Shown here: positions 57,619 through 64,000 of the stretch, piece by piece
Position numbering within the stretch: position 1 is the stretch's first letter
Layout: each line of letters begins with the position of its first letter
DNA from: Geodermatophilus nigrescens
GTDB taxonomy: Bacteria; Actinomycetota; Actinomycetes; Mycobacteriales; Geodermatophilaceae
Reading direction: 5' to 3'
DNA: 64,000 nt
Assembly: GCF_900129495.1 (NCBI RefSeq)
Contig: NZ_FQVX01000001.1
Span: forward strand, 1,116,001-1,180,000
Position numbers and translations under genes: made by a program
Notes under the pieces: generated by a model
Database searches by the model: none
Seen by the model: only the letters and a program-made list of their open reading frames with translations
What the model was told of the DNA's origin: nothing

Positions 57619-58374
57619 GTGCCGCGACCCGTCCGCCAGCGCATCCTGGTCACCGGCGCCAGCTCCGGCCTCGGCCGGGGCATGGCCCGCCGCTTCGCCG
57701 CCCGCGGCCGCGACCTCGCGCTCGTCGCCCGCCGCGGCGAGCTGCTCGAGGAGCTCCGCGACGAGCTGCTCGCCGCGTCCCCGGGCATCCGGGTGGTCAC
57801 CGCGGCGATCGACGTCGACGACGCCGACGCCGTCGCGCGCGGCGTCCCCGAGCTCGCGGCGGAGCTCGGCGGCATCGACCGGTTCGTCGCCAACGCGGGC
57901 ATCGGCAGGGGCGCCTCGGTGGGCACCGGCGCCGGCCGGGCCAACCGGGCCACGCTGCTCACCAACGTGCTCGGCACCCACGCCCAGTGCGAGGCGGCCG
58001 TCGAGCTGTTCCGCGCGCAGGGCTCCGGGCACCTCGTCGTCATCAGCTCGGTGGCCTCGGTGCGCGGGATGCGCGGCACCCGCACCGCCTACGGCGCCGG
58101 CAAGGCCGCGCTCAACGCGCTCGCCGAGGGCATCCGGTCCGACCTCCTCGGCACCGGCATCCGGGTGACGACCGTGCTGCCCGGCTACATCGAGACCGAC
58201 ATCAACGTGGGCCGCCGCGGGCCGTTCACCGTCGACCTCGACACCGGCGTCGACGCGCTGGTCGCCGCCATCGAGCGGGAGCCGGTCCGCGCCTACGTGC
58301 CGGAGTGGCCGTGGCGGCCGGTGTCGGCGCTGCTGCGGGTGCTCCCGCTGCCGGTGGTCCGCCGCCTCACCTGA
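57619..58374 (+). CDS. Short-chain dehydrogenase/reductase
   Basis: A 251-aa classical SDR. TGASSGLGRG (cofactor), NAG at about residue 91, catalytic Ser in ISSVAS and YGAGKAA (Tyr-X3-Lys). An R after the second beta strand (VARRGEL) suggests NADPH preference. Substrate unknown. GTG start 32 nt after the DsbA-like gene. The last 8 nt overlap the convergent MBL gene. Confidence 0.9.
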   Translation: MPRPVRQRILVTGASSGLGRGMARRFAARGRDLALVARRGELLEELRDELLAASPGIRVVTAAIDVDDADAVARGVPELAAELGGIDRFVANAGIGRGASVGTGAGRANRATLLTNVLGTHAQCEAAVELFRAQGSGHLVVISSVASVRGMRGTRTAYGAGKAALNALAEGIRSDLLGTGIRVTTVLPGYIETDINVGRRGPFTVDLDTGVDALVAAIEREPVRAYVPEWPWRPVSALLRVLPLPVVRRLT

Positions 58375-59143
58375 CCCCGCCCCACCTGAGCCGGGACGCG
58401 GCCACGCGCATGGTCGCCGCGTCGTAGGGGCCGCGGTCGGGCCGGCCGGCGCGGACGGCGGCCAGGACCGCCAGCAGCTCCTCGCGCTGCGCGCCGACGA
58501 AGTCGGCGTCCACCACCGCGCCGTGCCCCGGGACGACGGCGCCGCGGGCCATGGCGTGCAGCCGGCCCAGCGTGGCCGGCCACTCGGCGGGGAAGGCGTC
58601 CTCGAACGCCGGCGGGGCGCCCTGCTCGACGAGGTCCCCGGCGAACACGGTCCCGTCCTCCACCTCGACGACGAGGTCGTGCCCGGTGTGCCCCCGCCCG
58701 AGGAACCGCAGGACCACCTCGACGCCGCCGACGTCGAGGACCGCGACGTCGTCGACGAGCGCGTCCGGCGGGTCGAGGGGCGCCCCGGCGACCTGCGCCG
58801 CCGCCTCGGCGTCCCCGGCGGCCGACAGCTCGGCCACCCGGGCGGCGCGCTGCGCCTCCCCGGTGGCGCGCAGGTCCGCCGCACAGCCCCGGCTGCCCCA
58901 GACGGTCGCCGGCCGGAACGCGGCGTTGCCGAAGCAGTGGTCGTAGTGGGCGTGGGTGTTCACCACGGCCCACGGGTGCGGCGTCACGCGGCGCACGGCG
59001 GCGGCGAGGTCGGCGGCCTCGGCGGGGGAGGAGCGGGTGTCGACGACGAGGCAGGCGCCGTCGCCCACGACCAGGCCGCAGTTGAGGTCCAGGGACGCGT
59101 GCCGGCGGACGAAGACCCCGTCGCCGACCTCGCGGAAGGTCAC
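58367..59143 (-). CDS. Metallo-beta-lactamase-fold hydrolase
   Basis: A 258-aa MBL-superfamily protein with THAHYDH (HxHxDH metal site), GHTGHDLV, FAGDLVEQG (metal-bridging Asp) and PGHG. It is close to general hydrolases such as the glyoxalase II-like group. GTG 59143 overlaps the stop of the DUF429 gene (GTGA), and the 3' end overlaps the convergent SDR by 8 nt. Confidence 0.9.
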   Translation of the reverse strand: MTFREVGDGVFVRRHASLDLNCGLVVGDGACLVVDTRSSPAEAADLAAAVRRVTPHPWAVVNTHAHYDHCFGNAAFRPATVWGSRGCAADLRATGEAQRAARVAELSAAGDAEAAAQVAGAPLDPPDALVDDVAVLDVGGVEVVLRFLGRGHTGHDLVVEVEDGTVFAGDLVEQGAPPAFEDAFPAEWPATLGRLHAMARGAVVPGHGAVVDADFVGAQREELLAVLAAVRAGRPDRGPYDAATMRVAASRLRWGGVR

Positions 59144-59808
59144 CAGCAGATCCGCATCGGCCGGGCGCGGGCATCGAGGGCGCCGTCGCCCACGCACGCG
59201 TTCGTGCCGTCGGCGACGCGCCGGGCCGACCACGCCGCGGCGCACGCGTCGAGCGCGTCGACCGCCGGCACCCGCGGCGGCGCGGCGAGCATCGCCTCCT
59301 CGACGTCCATCACCGCGCGCAGGGCGGCGAGCCGCTGCGCCGCCCCGCGTGCTGTGCCCTTCGGGTCGCTGACGCCGCCGAGGCCGACGCGGAACGCGAG
59401 CTCCGGGTGCACCTCGACGACGTGGTCGGCCGGCGGCTCGCCGAGGGCGTCGTCGAGCGCGCGGATGGACGGGACCAGCTGGAACGCCTGCGCGGACAGC
59501 GACGTGCCGCCGGTGGCGGCGACGGAGATGCGGCGCCCCTCGGCGTAGTCGTCCGTCGCGAGCACCGGCCGCACGGGCGAGGCGAACACCGAGCTCCCCG
59601 CGCTGCCCAGGAGGGCCTTGGCCTCCTGGTCGCAGACGCGGGGGCCGTCGTCGGAGAGGCCGATGGGCATGTCGATGGCGACCACCTCGACGTCCGGGAC
59701 GGCGAGGACCGCCTCGGCGTCGCGCAAGTGCAGCAACCGGACGGATCGTCCGTCGAGCAGCGCCCCGACCCAGGCCCCGCGCCAGCCGTCGACCCCGAGC
59801 ACCGCCAC
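59140..59808 (-). CDS. DUF429 protein
   Basis: A 222-aa protein with the DUF429 pattern: VAVLGVDGWRGAWVGALL, VVAIDMPIGL, the central EVHPELAFR and DALDACAAAWSA. DUF429 has an RNase-H-like fold with acidic residues and predicted nuclease function. GTG 59808 is chosen; an upstream ATG at 59835 would overlap the divergent rpiB start codon. Coupled to the MBL gene. Confidence 0.85.
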   Translation of the reverse strand: MAVLGVDGWRGAWVGALLDGRSVRLLHLRDAEAVLAVPDVEVVAIDMPIGLSDDGPRVCDQEAKALLGSAGSSVFASPVRPVLATDDYAEGRRISVAATGGTSLSAQAFQLVPSIRALDDALGEPPADHVVEVHPELAFRVGLGGVSDPKGTARGAAQRLAALRAVMDVEEAMLAAPPRVPAVDALDACAAAWSARRVADGTNACVGDGALDARARPMRICW

Positions 59809-59833
59809 GCGCCGACCCTGACAGACTCGGGCC

Positions 59834-60325
59834 ATGCGCGTCTTCGTGGGCACCGATCACGCCGGCCTGGAGTTCAAGGAGCACCTCAAGCAGGCGCTCA
59901 CCGAGGCCGGCCACGAGCCGGTGGACTGCGGCGCCTTCGAGTACGACCCGGTCGACGACTACCCGCCGTTCTGCTTCGAGGTGGGCGAGCGCGTCGTCGT
60001 CGAGCCCGGCACCCTCGGCGTGGTCATCGGCGGCTCCGGCAACGGCGAGCAGATCGCCGCCAACAAGGTCCCCGGCGTACGCGCGGCGCTGGTGTGGAAC
60101 ACCGAGACCGCCCAGCTCGCCCGCCAGCACAACGACGCGAACGTCGTGTCCATCGGCGCCCGGCAGCACTCCGTGGAGGAGGCCACCGAGCTGGTGCTCG
60201 AGTTCCTCCGGACGCCGTTCAGCGAGGACGAGCGGCACGTCCGCCGCATCGGCCTGGTCCACGACTACGAGCAGAACCGGCACCGCCCCGCGGGCGGCCT
60301 GCCCACCCGCGAGGACGTCGTCTAG
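59834..60325 (+). CDS. rpiB: Ribose-5-phosphate isomerase B
   Basis: A 163-aa RpiB/LacA-type isomerase of the pentose-phosphate pathway. VGTDHAGLEFKEHL, the catalytic loop GGSGNGEQIAANK, VRAALVWN and QHNDANVVSIGAR are present. Actinobacterial RpiB uses Glu where the E. coli type has Cys in this loop, and here it is Glu (NGEQIA). A -10-like CAGACT lies close before the ATG, so it is probably leaderless. Confidence 0.96.
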   Translation: MRVFVGTDHAGLEFKEHLKQALTEAGHEPVDCGAFEYDPVDDYPPFCFEVGERVVVEPGTLGVVIGGSGNGEQIAANKVPGVRAALVWNTETAQLARQHNDANVVSIGARQHSVEEATELVLEFLRTPFSEDERHVRRIGLVHDYEQNRHRPAGGLPTREDVV

Positions 60326-60344
60326 GACCCGCCGCCGGCACGGC

Positions 60345-61586
60345 TCAGAACTGGTCGTTGCACCACGGGGTCACCGGCCAGGAGAACGCCGTCGCGGCCT
60401 GGGTGACCGCGCCGGGGCTCACCTCGGTGACCCGGCCGGCCGCCTGCAGCGTGCCCAGCGACGTGCCGCCGAGGTAGGCCGCGGCCAGCGCGTCGACGTC
60501 GACCACCAGGTCGGGGTCGCCCTCGCTGGGCGCGCAGAACGCCCCGGCCGGGTGGCCGCGCAGCCACCAGCGCCCGTCGTTCCACGGGCAGAACGGGTCG
60601 CGCACCTCGAGGACCATGTCGATCGGGGCCGGGTAGCGGCGCGCGGCCAGCGCCCGGCCGACGTCGACCAGCCGCAGCCACAGCCCGTCGAGCGGGCGGG
60701 TGTGCAGCGCGCGCGGGTCGGCGAGCAGGTGGCGCAGCGGGTCGTCGACCGGGCCGTAGCCGAACTCGGCCGAGCGCACCAGGTCGAGGTCGAGCAGGTA
60801 CCGCCACAGCGCCGCGTACCCGGCCGTGCTGCGCGCCCGCACGTCGTCGACCAGGACGGTGCCGTCGGCCTCGCCGTCGTCGGTCCAGCGGGAGCGCACC
60901 CGGTAGGCGGCGTGGCCGGTCACCTCGCCGTCGGCCTCGCGGTGCAGCAGGAACCGCAGCGCGCTCGCCCCGTTCCGCCGCCCGGCCGGGTCGCGCAGCG
61001 AGCGCCGCCACCACCGCTCGTCGCGGTCGAGGACGCCGGGCACCCAGCGGCGCAGCGCCTCGGCCACGCCCGAGGCGCCGGCCAGGTAGGTGTCGGCGTC
61101 GGCCGGCGCGACGGTGCCGGTGCCCACGTCGACGCCCGGCCGGAAGCCCAGCCGGCGGGTGCTGCCCCGCCAGTTGCCGCGCAGGGTGGCCGGCGCGTAG
61201 CCGAACCGGCCGTAGATGGAGCCCTCCGAGGCCCACAGCGCCGCCAGCGGCTCGCGCTCCTGCTCGTGCAGCTCGGTGAGCTGCCGCCGCATCACCGCGG
61301 TGAGGACGCCCCGGCGGCGGTGGGTGGGGGAGACGGTCACCCAGGTGACGCCCGCGCACGGGACGACGGCGCCGGGCACGGTGAGCTGCCGGCTGTAGAG
61401 GCCCGCGGTGGCGGCGACCCGGCCGTCGGCGGACCACAGCGACAGCGACCGGTCGAGCTCCGCCGTGGCCGGCACCTTCTCGGTGAAGTCGTCGATCGGC
61501 TCGTCGCCGAAGACCTCGAGCATCGCCCGGCTGAAGGCGGGCCACTCCTCGGCGGTGACGGGGCGGAGGTCGGCGGGATCGGTCAC
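60345..61586 (-). CDS. eis: Eis-like GNAT N-acetyltransferase
   Basis: A 413-aa Eis family protein: two GNAT lobes and a C-terminal SCP2-like domain. Acetyl-CoA motif VSPTHRRRGVLTAVM, then EGSIYGRFGY, and the C-terminal carboxylate (final Phe413) typical of Eis, which acts as the general base. Eis enzymes acetylate aminoglycosides and lysines; the natural substrate here is unknown. GTG 61586. Confidence 0.93.
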   Translation of the reverse strand: MTDPADLRPVTAEEWPAFSRAMLEVFGDEPIDDFTEKVPATAELDRSLSLWSADGRVAATAGLYSRQLTVPGAVVPCAGVTWVTVSPTHRRRGVLTAVMRRQLTELHEQEREPLAALWASEGSIYGRFGYAPATLRGNWRGSTRRLGFRPGVDVGTGTVAPADADTYLAGASGVAEALRRWVPGVLDRDERWWRRSLRDPAGRRNGASALRFLLHREADGEVTGHAAYRVRSRWTDDGEADGTVLVDDVRARSTAGYAALWRYLLDLDLVRSAEFGYGPVDDPLRHLLADPRALHTRPLDGLWLRLVDVGRALAARRYPAPIDMVLEVRDPFCPWNDGRWWLRGHPAGAFCAPSEGDPDLVVDVDALAAAYLGGTSLGTLQAAGRVTEVSPGAVTQAATAFSWPVTPWCNDQF

Positions 61587-61634
61587 CCCCGCTGTCTACC
61601 CGGCGGCACCGACGGCCCGCGACCGCGTTCCGGC

Positions 61635-62390
61635 TCAGCCGGGCAGCGCGACCCCGTCGTCGAGCAGGCTGAGGTCGCCGCAGGTGACCGAGCGGGCCGC
61701 CTCCACCTGGGCGGGCGGGGCGTCGGAGACGGTGATGCTCACGTCCGTGTTGCTGGCCCGCGGGCCGTCGAGGCGCACGGCGGTGGCGGTGTAGCCCGTG
61801 CCGTCGTCGGCGGCGTCGAGGCCGGCCAGGTCGCGCACGCCGTCGCCGTCGACGTCGACGCAGCCCACCCCGGTGCCGTAGCCGGTGAACCCGAGGTCGA
61901 AGGCGTACGGGGCGCCCTCCGGGTCCGTCACCGGCACGATCTCGCAGCCGCTGAGCGCGAACAGCAGCACCTGCCGGCCGTCGTCGGCGAGCGCCACCAG
62001 CTCGCCCTCGCCGGTGACGTCGGCGACCAGGACCGAGCGCGTCACCGGGCTGGCCGACGGGAACGGCGCGGACGCGCCGCCGCCGGAGGCCGTCGCGACG
62101 CCGAAGCGCACCTCGCCGTCGCCGGCGTCGGCGATCCACGCGGTGTCGGGCCGGTCGTCGCCGTCGACGTCGATCGTCGGCCGGGAGGCCGCGCCGTCGG
62201 GCACGCCCGCCGCGCCGTCGACGGGGCAGCCAGCCGGGTCGTCGGAGGCCGGGGTCGGCGAGGGGGTGGCGGAGGCCGACGTCGACGACGGCGCCGCGCC
62301 CGGCAGCTCCTCGTCGTCGGGGGTGGCCACGTCGGCGCAGCCGGAGAGCAGGACGGCGGTCAGCAGCAGGAGCACCGGGCGGCGGGTCAC
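61635..62390 (-). CDS. Lipoprotein with FG-GAP/VCBS-like calcium repeats
   Basis: A 251-aa exported lipoprotein: hydrophobic signal with lipobox LSGC (residue about 18), a Ser/Thr/Pro linker, then repeats of the type DVDGDDRPDTAW and DVDGDGVRDLAG that fit FG-GAP/VCBS calcium-binding units. Conserved Cys pairs (GCPV, GCEIV, GCVDV, TCGDL) suggest disulfides. GTG 62390. Function unknown. Confidence 0.78.
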   Translation of the reverse strand: MTRRPVLLLLTAVLLSGCADVATPDDEELPGAAPSSTSASATPSPTPASDDPAGCPVDGAAGVPDGAASRPTIDVDGDDRPDTAWIADAGDGEVRFGVATASGGGASAPFPSASPVTRSVLVADVTGEGELVALADDGRQVLLFALSGCEIVPVTDPEGAPYAFDLGFTGYGTGVGCVDVDGDGVRDLAGLDAADDGTGYTATAVRLDGPRASNTDVSITVSDAPPAQVEAARSVTCGDLSLLDDGVALPG

Positions 62391-62427
62391 GGGCACCACC
62401 GTGGTCTGCCGGAGGGCCGGGGGCCAG

Positions 62428-63099
62428 TCAGCCACGCAGGTAGGCCAGCGTCGCCATGACCCGGCTGTTGCGGTCCTCGTCCGGCGCGAGGCCGAGCTTG
62501 GCGAAGATCCGCTGCGTGTGCTTCTCCACCGCGCCCGGGGTGACCACCAGCGCCCGGGCGATGGCGGTGTTCGAGTGGCCCTCGGCGATGAGGCCGAGCA
62601 CCTCCCGCTCCCGCGGGGTGAGCCGGCGCACCGGGTCGTCGCCGCGGCGGCGGGCGAACAGCTGGGCCACCACCTGCGGGTCGAGCACCGTGCCGCCGGC
62701 GACCACCTCGGCGAGCGCGGCGAGCAGCTGGTCGAGGTCGGTCACCCGGTCCTTGAGCAGGTAGCCGGCGCCGCCGCGGCCGTCGGCGAGCAGCTCGTCG
62801 GCGTAGGCCACCTCGACGTACTGCGACAGCACCAGCACCGCCGTCCCCGGCACCGCCCGGCGGACCTCGACGGCGGCGCGCAGCCCCTCGTCGGTGTGGG
62901 TGGGCGGCATCCGCACGTCGACGACGGCCACGTCGGGCCGGTGCTCGCCGACGGCGCGCACCAGCGACGGGCCGTCGCCGACCGCGGCCACCACGGTGGT
63001 GCCCGCCTCCTCGAGCAGCCGGACCAGCCCCTCGCGGAGCAGGACCGAGTCCTCGGCGAGCACCACCCGCAGCGGCCGGCCCTCCGGGGTCAGCCCCAC
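62428..63099 (-). CDS. NarL/LuxR-type response regulator
   Basis: A 223-aa response regulator. Receiver with phospho-acceptor Asp61 (VVDVRMPP), followed by a LuxR-type HTH (LTPREREVLGLIAEGHSNTAIARAL). It overlaps the histidine kinase stop by 10 nt. Target genes unknown; the adjacent lipoprotein, 37 nt downstream, may be co-transcribed. Confidence 0.95.
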   Translation of the reverse strand: MGLTPEGRPLRVVLAEDSVLLREGLVRLLEEAGTTVVAAVGDGPSLVRAVGEHRPDVAVVDVRMPPTHTDEGLRAAVEVRRAVPGTAVLVLSQYVEVAYADELLADGRGGAGYLLKDRVTDLDQLLAALAEVVAGGTVLDPQVVAQLFARRRGDDPVRRLTPREREVLGLIAEGHSNTAIARALVVTPGAVEKHTQRIFAKLGLAPDEDRNSRVMATLAYLRG

Positions 63100-64000
63100 G
63101 GCAGCTCGGCGGTGGTCCGGGTGGGGCCCCCGCGCGGGCTCTCGACGGTCAGCACGCCGTCGACGGCGCGCAGCCGGTCGGCCAGCCCCGCCAGGCCGTG
63201 CCCGGGCACCAGCTGCGCCCCGCCGATGCCGTCGTCCTCGACGACGACCCGCAGCGCGTCGCCCGCCCGCGCCACCTCGACCCGGCAGACCCCGGCGCCG
63301 CTGTGCTTGGCCACGTTGGCCAGCGCCTCGCTGACGACGAAGTAGGCGGTGTTCTCGGTGACCGGGGCCAGCCGCCCCTCGGGCAGGTCGACGGCGAGCT
63401 CCACCGGCACCGGCGAGCGGGCGGCCAGCGCGGCGAGCGCGGCGGCCAGGCCGCGGTCGGCGAGCACCGGCGGGGCGATGCCGCGGGACAGCGCCCGCAG
63501 CTCCTCCAGCGCCTCGCGGGCGAGGACGCCGGCCTCGGCGAGGGTGGTGCGGGCGGCGGCCGGGTCGCGGTCGAGCTGCCGCTGGGCGCGGGAGAGGTCC
63601 ATGCCCAGGCGGACGAGGTGCTGCTGCGGGCCGTCGTGGATGTCGCGCTCGAGCCGGCGCAGCGCCACCGCCTCGGCGGCGACGGCGGCGTCACGGCCGC
63701 GCGACAGCCGGCCGATCTCGGCCTGCGTGGCGGCGCGGGAGGTCAGCAGCACCCGGCCGAGGGACGCCTGCAGCACCGCCACGGCGCGGACGGCGAAGGG
63801 CAGCACCAGCGCGCCGACCAGGCCGATGAGCGTGTAGCCGGTGACGCGCAGCAGGCTGCCGCCCTCGAACCCGAGCAGCTCGAAGAGGTCCTCGTTGTCC
63901 CCCTGCGGCAGCGCCCAGTCCCACAGGCCGTAGCTCAACCCGCCGAGGGCGAGCGCCCAGAACGCCACGGTGACCGAGAACGCCAGCACCGCCAGCGGGA
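63090..64000 (-). CDS. Histidine kinase, partial (runs off window)
   Basis: The N-terminus lies beyond base 64000: the frame continues upstream of the first GTG (63989) with hydrophobic residues (PLAV). Visible are TM segments of a sensor-type membrane region, the HisKA_3 dimerisation motif ERDIHDGPQQHLVRL with His phospho-acceptor, and a HATPase_c domain with N-box NTAYFVVSEALANVAKHS, DDGIGG and GHGLAGLADRL. It pairs with the overlapping regulator gene. Confidence 0.93.
   Translation of the reverse strand, partial: PLAVLAFSVTVAFWALALGGLSYGLWDWALPQGDNEDLFELLGFEGGSLLRVTGYTLIGLVGALVLPFAVRAVAVLQASLGRVLLTSRAATQAEIGRLSRGRDAAVAAEAVALRRLERDIHDGPQQHLVRLGMDLSRAQRQLDRDPAAARTTLAEAGVLAREALEELRALSRGIAPPVLADRGLAAALAALAARSPVPVELAVDLPEGRLAPVTENTAYFVVSEALANVAKHSGAGVCRVEVARAGDALRVVVEDDGIGGAQLVPGHGLAGLADRLRAVDGVLTVESPRGGPTRTTAELPWG

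Overview
The window is a contiguous piece of a very GC-rich (about 75% or more by eye) actinobacterial chromosome. GTG starts are frequent, several promoters look leaderless, and third codon positions are strongly G/C. Coenzyme F420 synthesis (FbiC), an oligoribonuclease, an EttA-type ABC-F protein, a mycothiol-type DsbA-like reductase, a Roadblock protein, LLM and VOC oxidoreductases and an Eis-like acetyltransferase fit a free-living actinomycete. Geodermatophilaceae (Blastococcus, Geodermatophilus or Modestobacter type) is my best guess; this is inference from gene content, not a search. I saw no insertion sequence, phage gene, CRISPR array or compositional island. Genes are packed on both strands with many 4-nt start/stop overlaps.

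Layout. 1-7.8 kb: a lipoprotein L,D-transpeptidase, a small membrane coiled-coil protein, a BNR-repeat protein coupled to a MoaD/ThiS-like protein, an MFS exporter, release factor 3, tRNA-His and oligoribonuclease. 8-13.8 kb: cell-envelope proteins of unknown role, including a repeat-bearing surface protein ending in an LxxTG-like sorting signal. 13.8-29.9 kb: a signalling and redox block with two tandem membrane GGDEF-EAL proteins (618 and 619 aa), a secreted beta-helix protein with a CRP-like site in front of it, FbiC with flavin and FAD enzymes, a third (PAS) GGDEF-EAL protein and an LLM oxidoreductase. 30-33.4 kb: a DUF4333 protein, tRNA-Arg, SSB and EttA. 33.4-38.5 kb: a small phosphatase, a thioesterase, a YccF protein, and a biotin-type ECF transporter operon (bioY-bioM-bioN) coupled to a MOSC protein, then a Roadblock protein.

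38.5-60.3 kb: an orphan sugar-type ABC ATPase with degenerate sites, then a region whose core (alpha-glucosidase, truncated haemoglobin O, HNH nuclease, DUF5130 protein, PepN, DsbA-like reductase, RpiB) matches, from memory, the Rv2464c-Rv2471 neighbourhood of Mycobacterium tuberculosis. Here it is interspersed with a prolyl oligopeptidase, MscS, MFS, an SCO6745-like protein, a surface protein directly followed by its own sortase, kynureninase, an amidase and a CtaJ-like oxidase subunit. 60.3-64 kb: an Eis-like acetyltransferase, a lipoprotein and a two-component system whose kinase runs off the window.

The most interesting items are the dedicated sortase/substrate pair with an unusual sorting motif, the duplicated c-di-GMP proteins beside a probably CRP-controlled secreted protein, the orphan degenerate ABC ATPase, and the recurrent CCTGA...TCAGG inverted repeats formed by convergent stop codons. 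No complete, clearly undescribed multi-gene system stands out.
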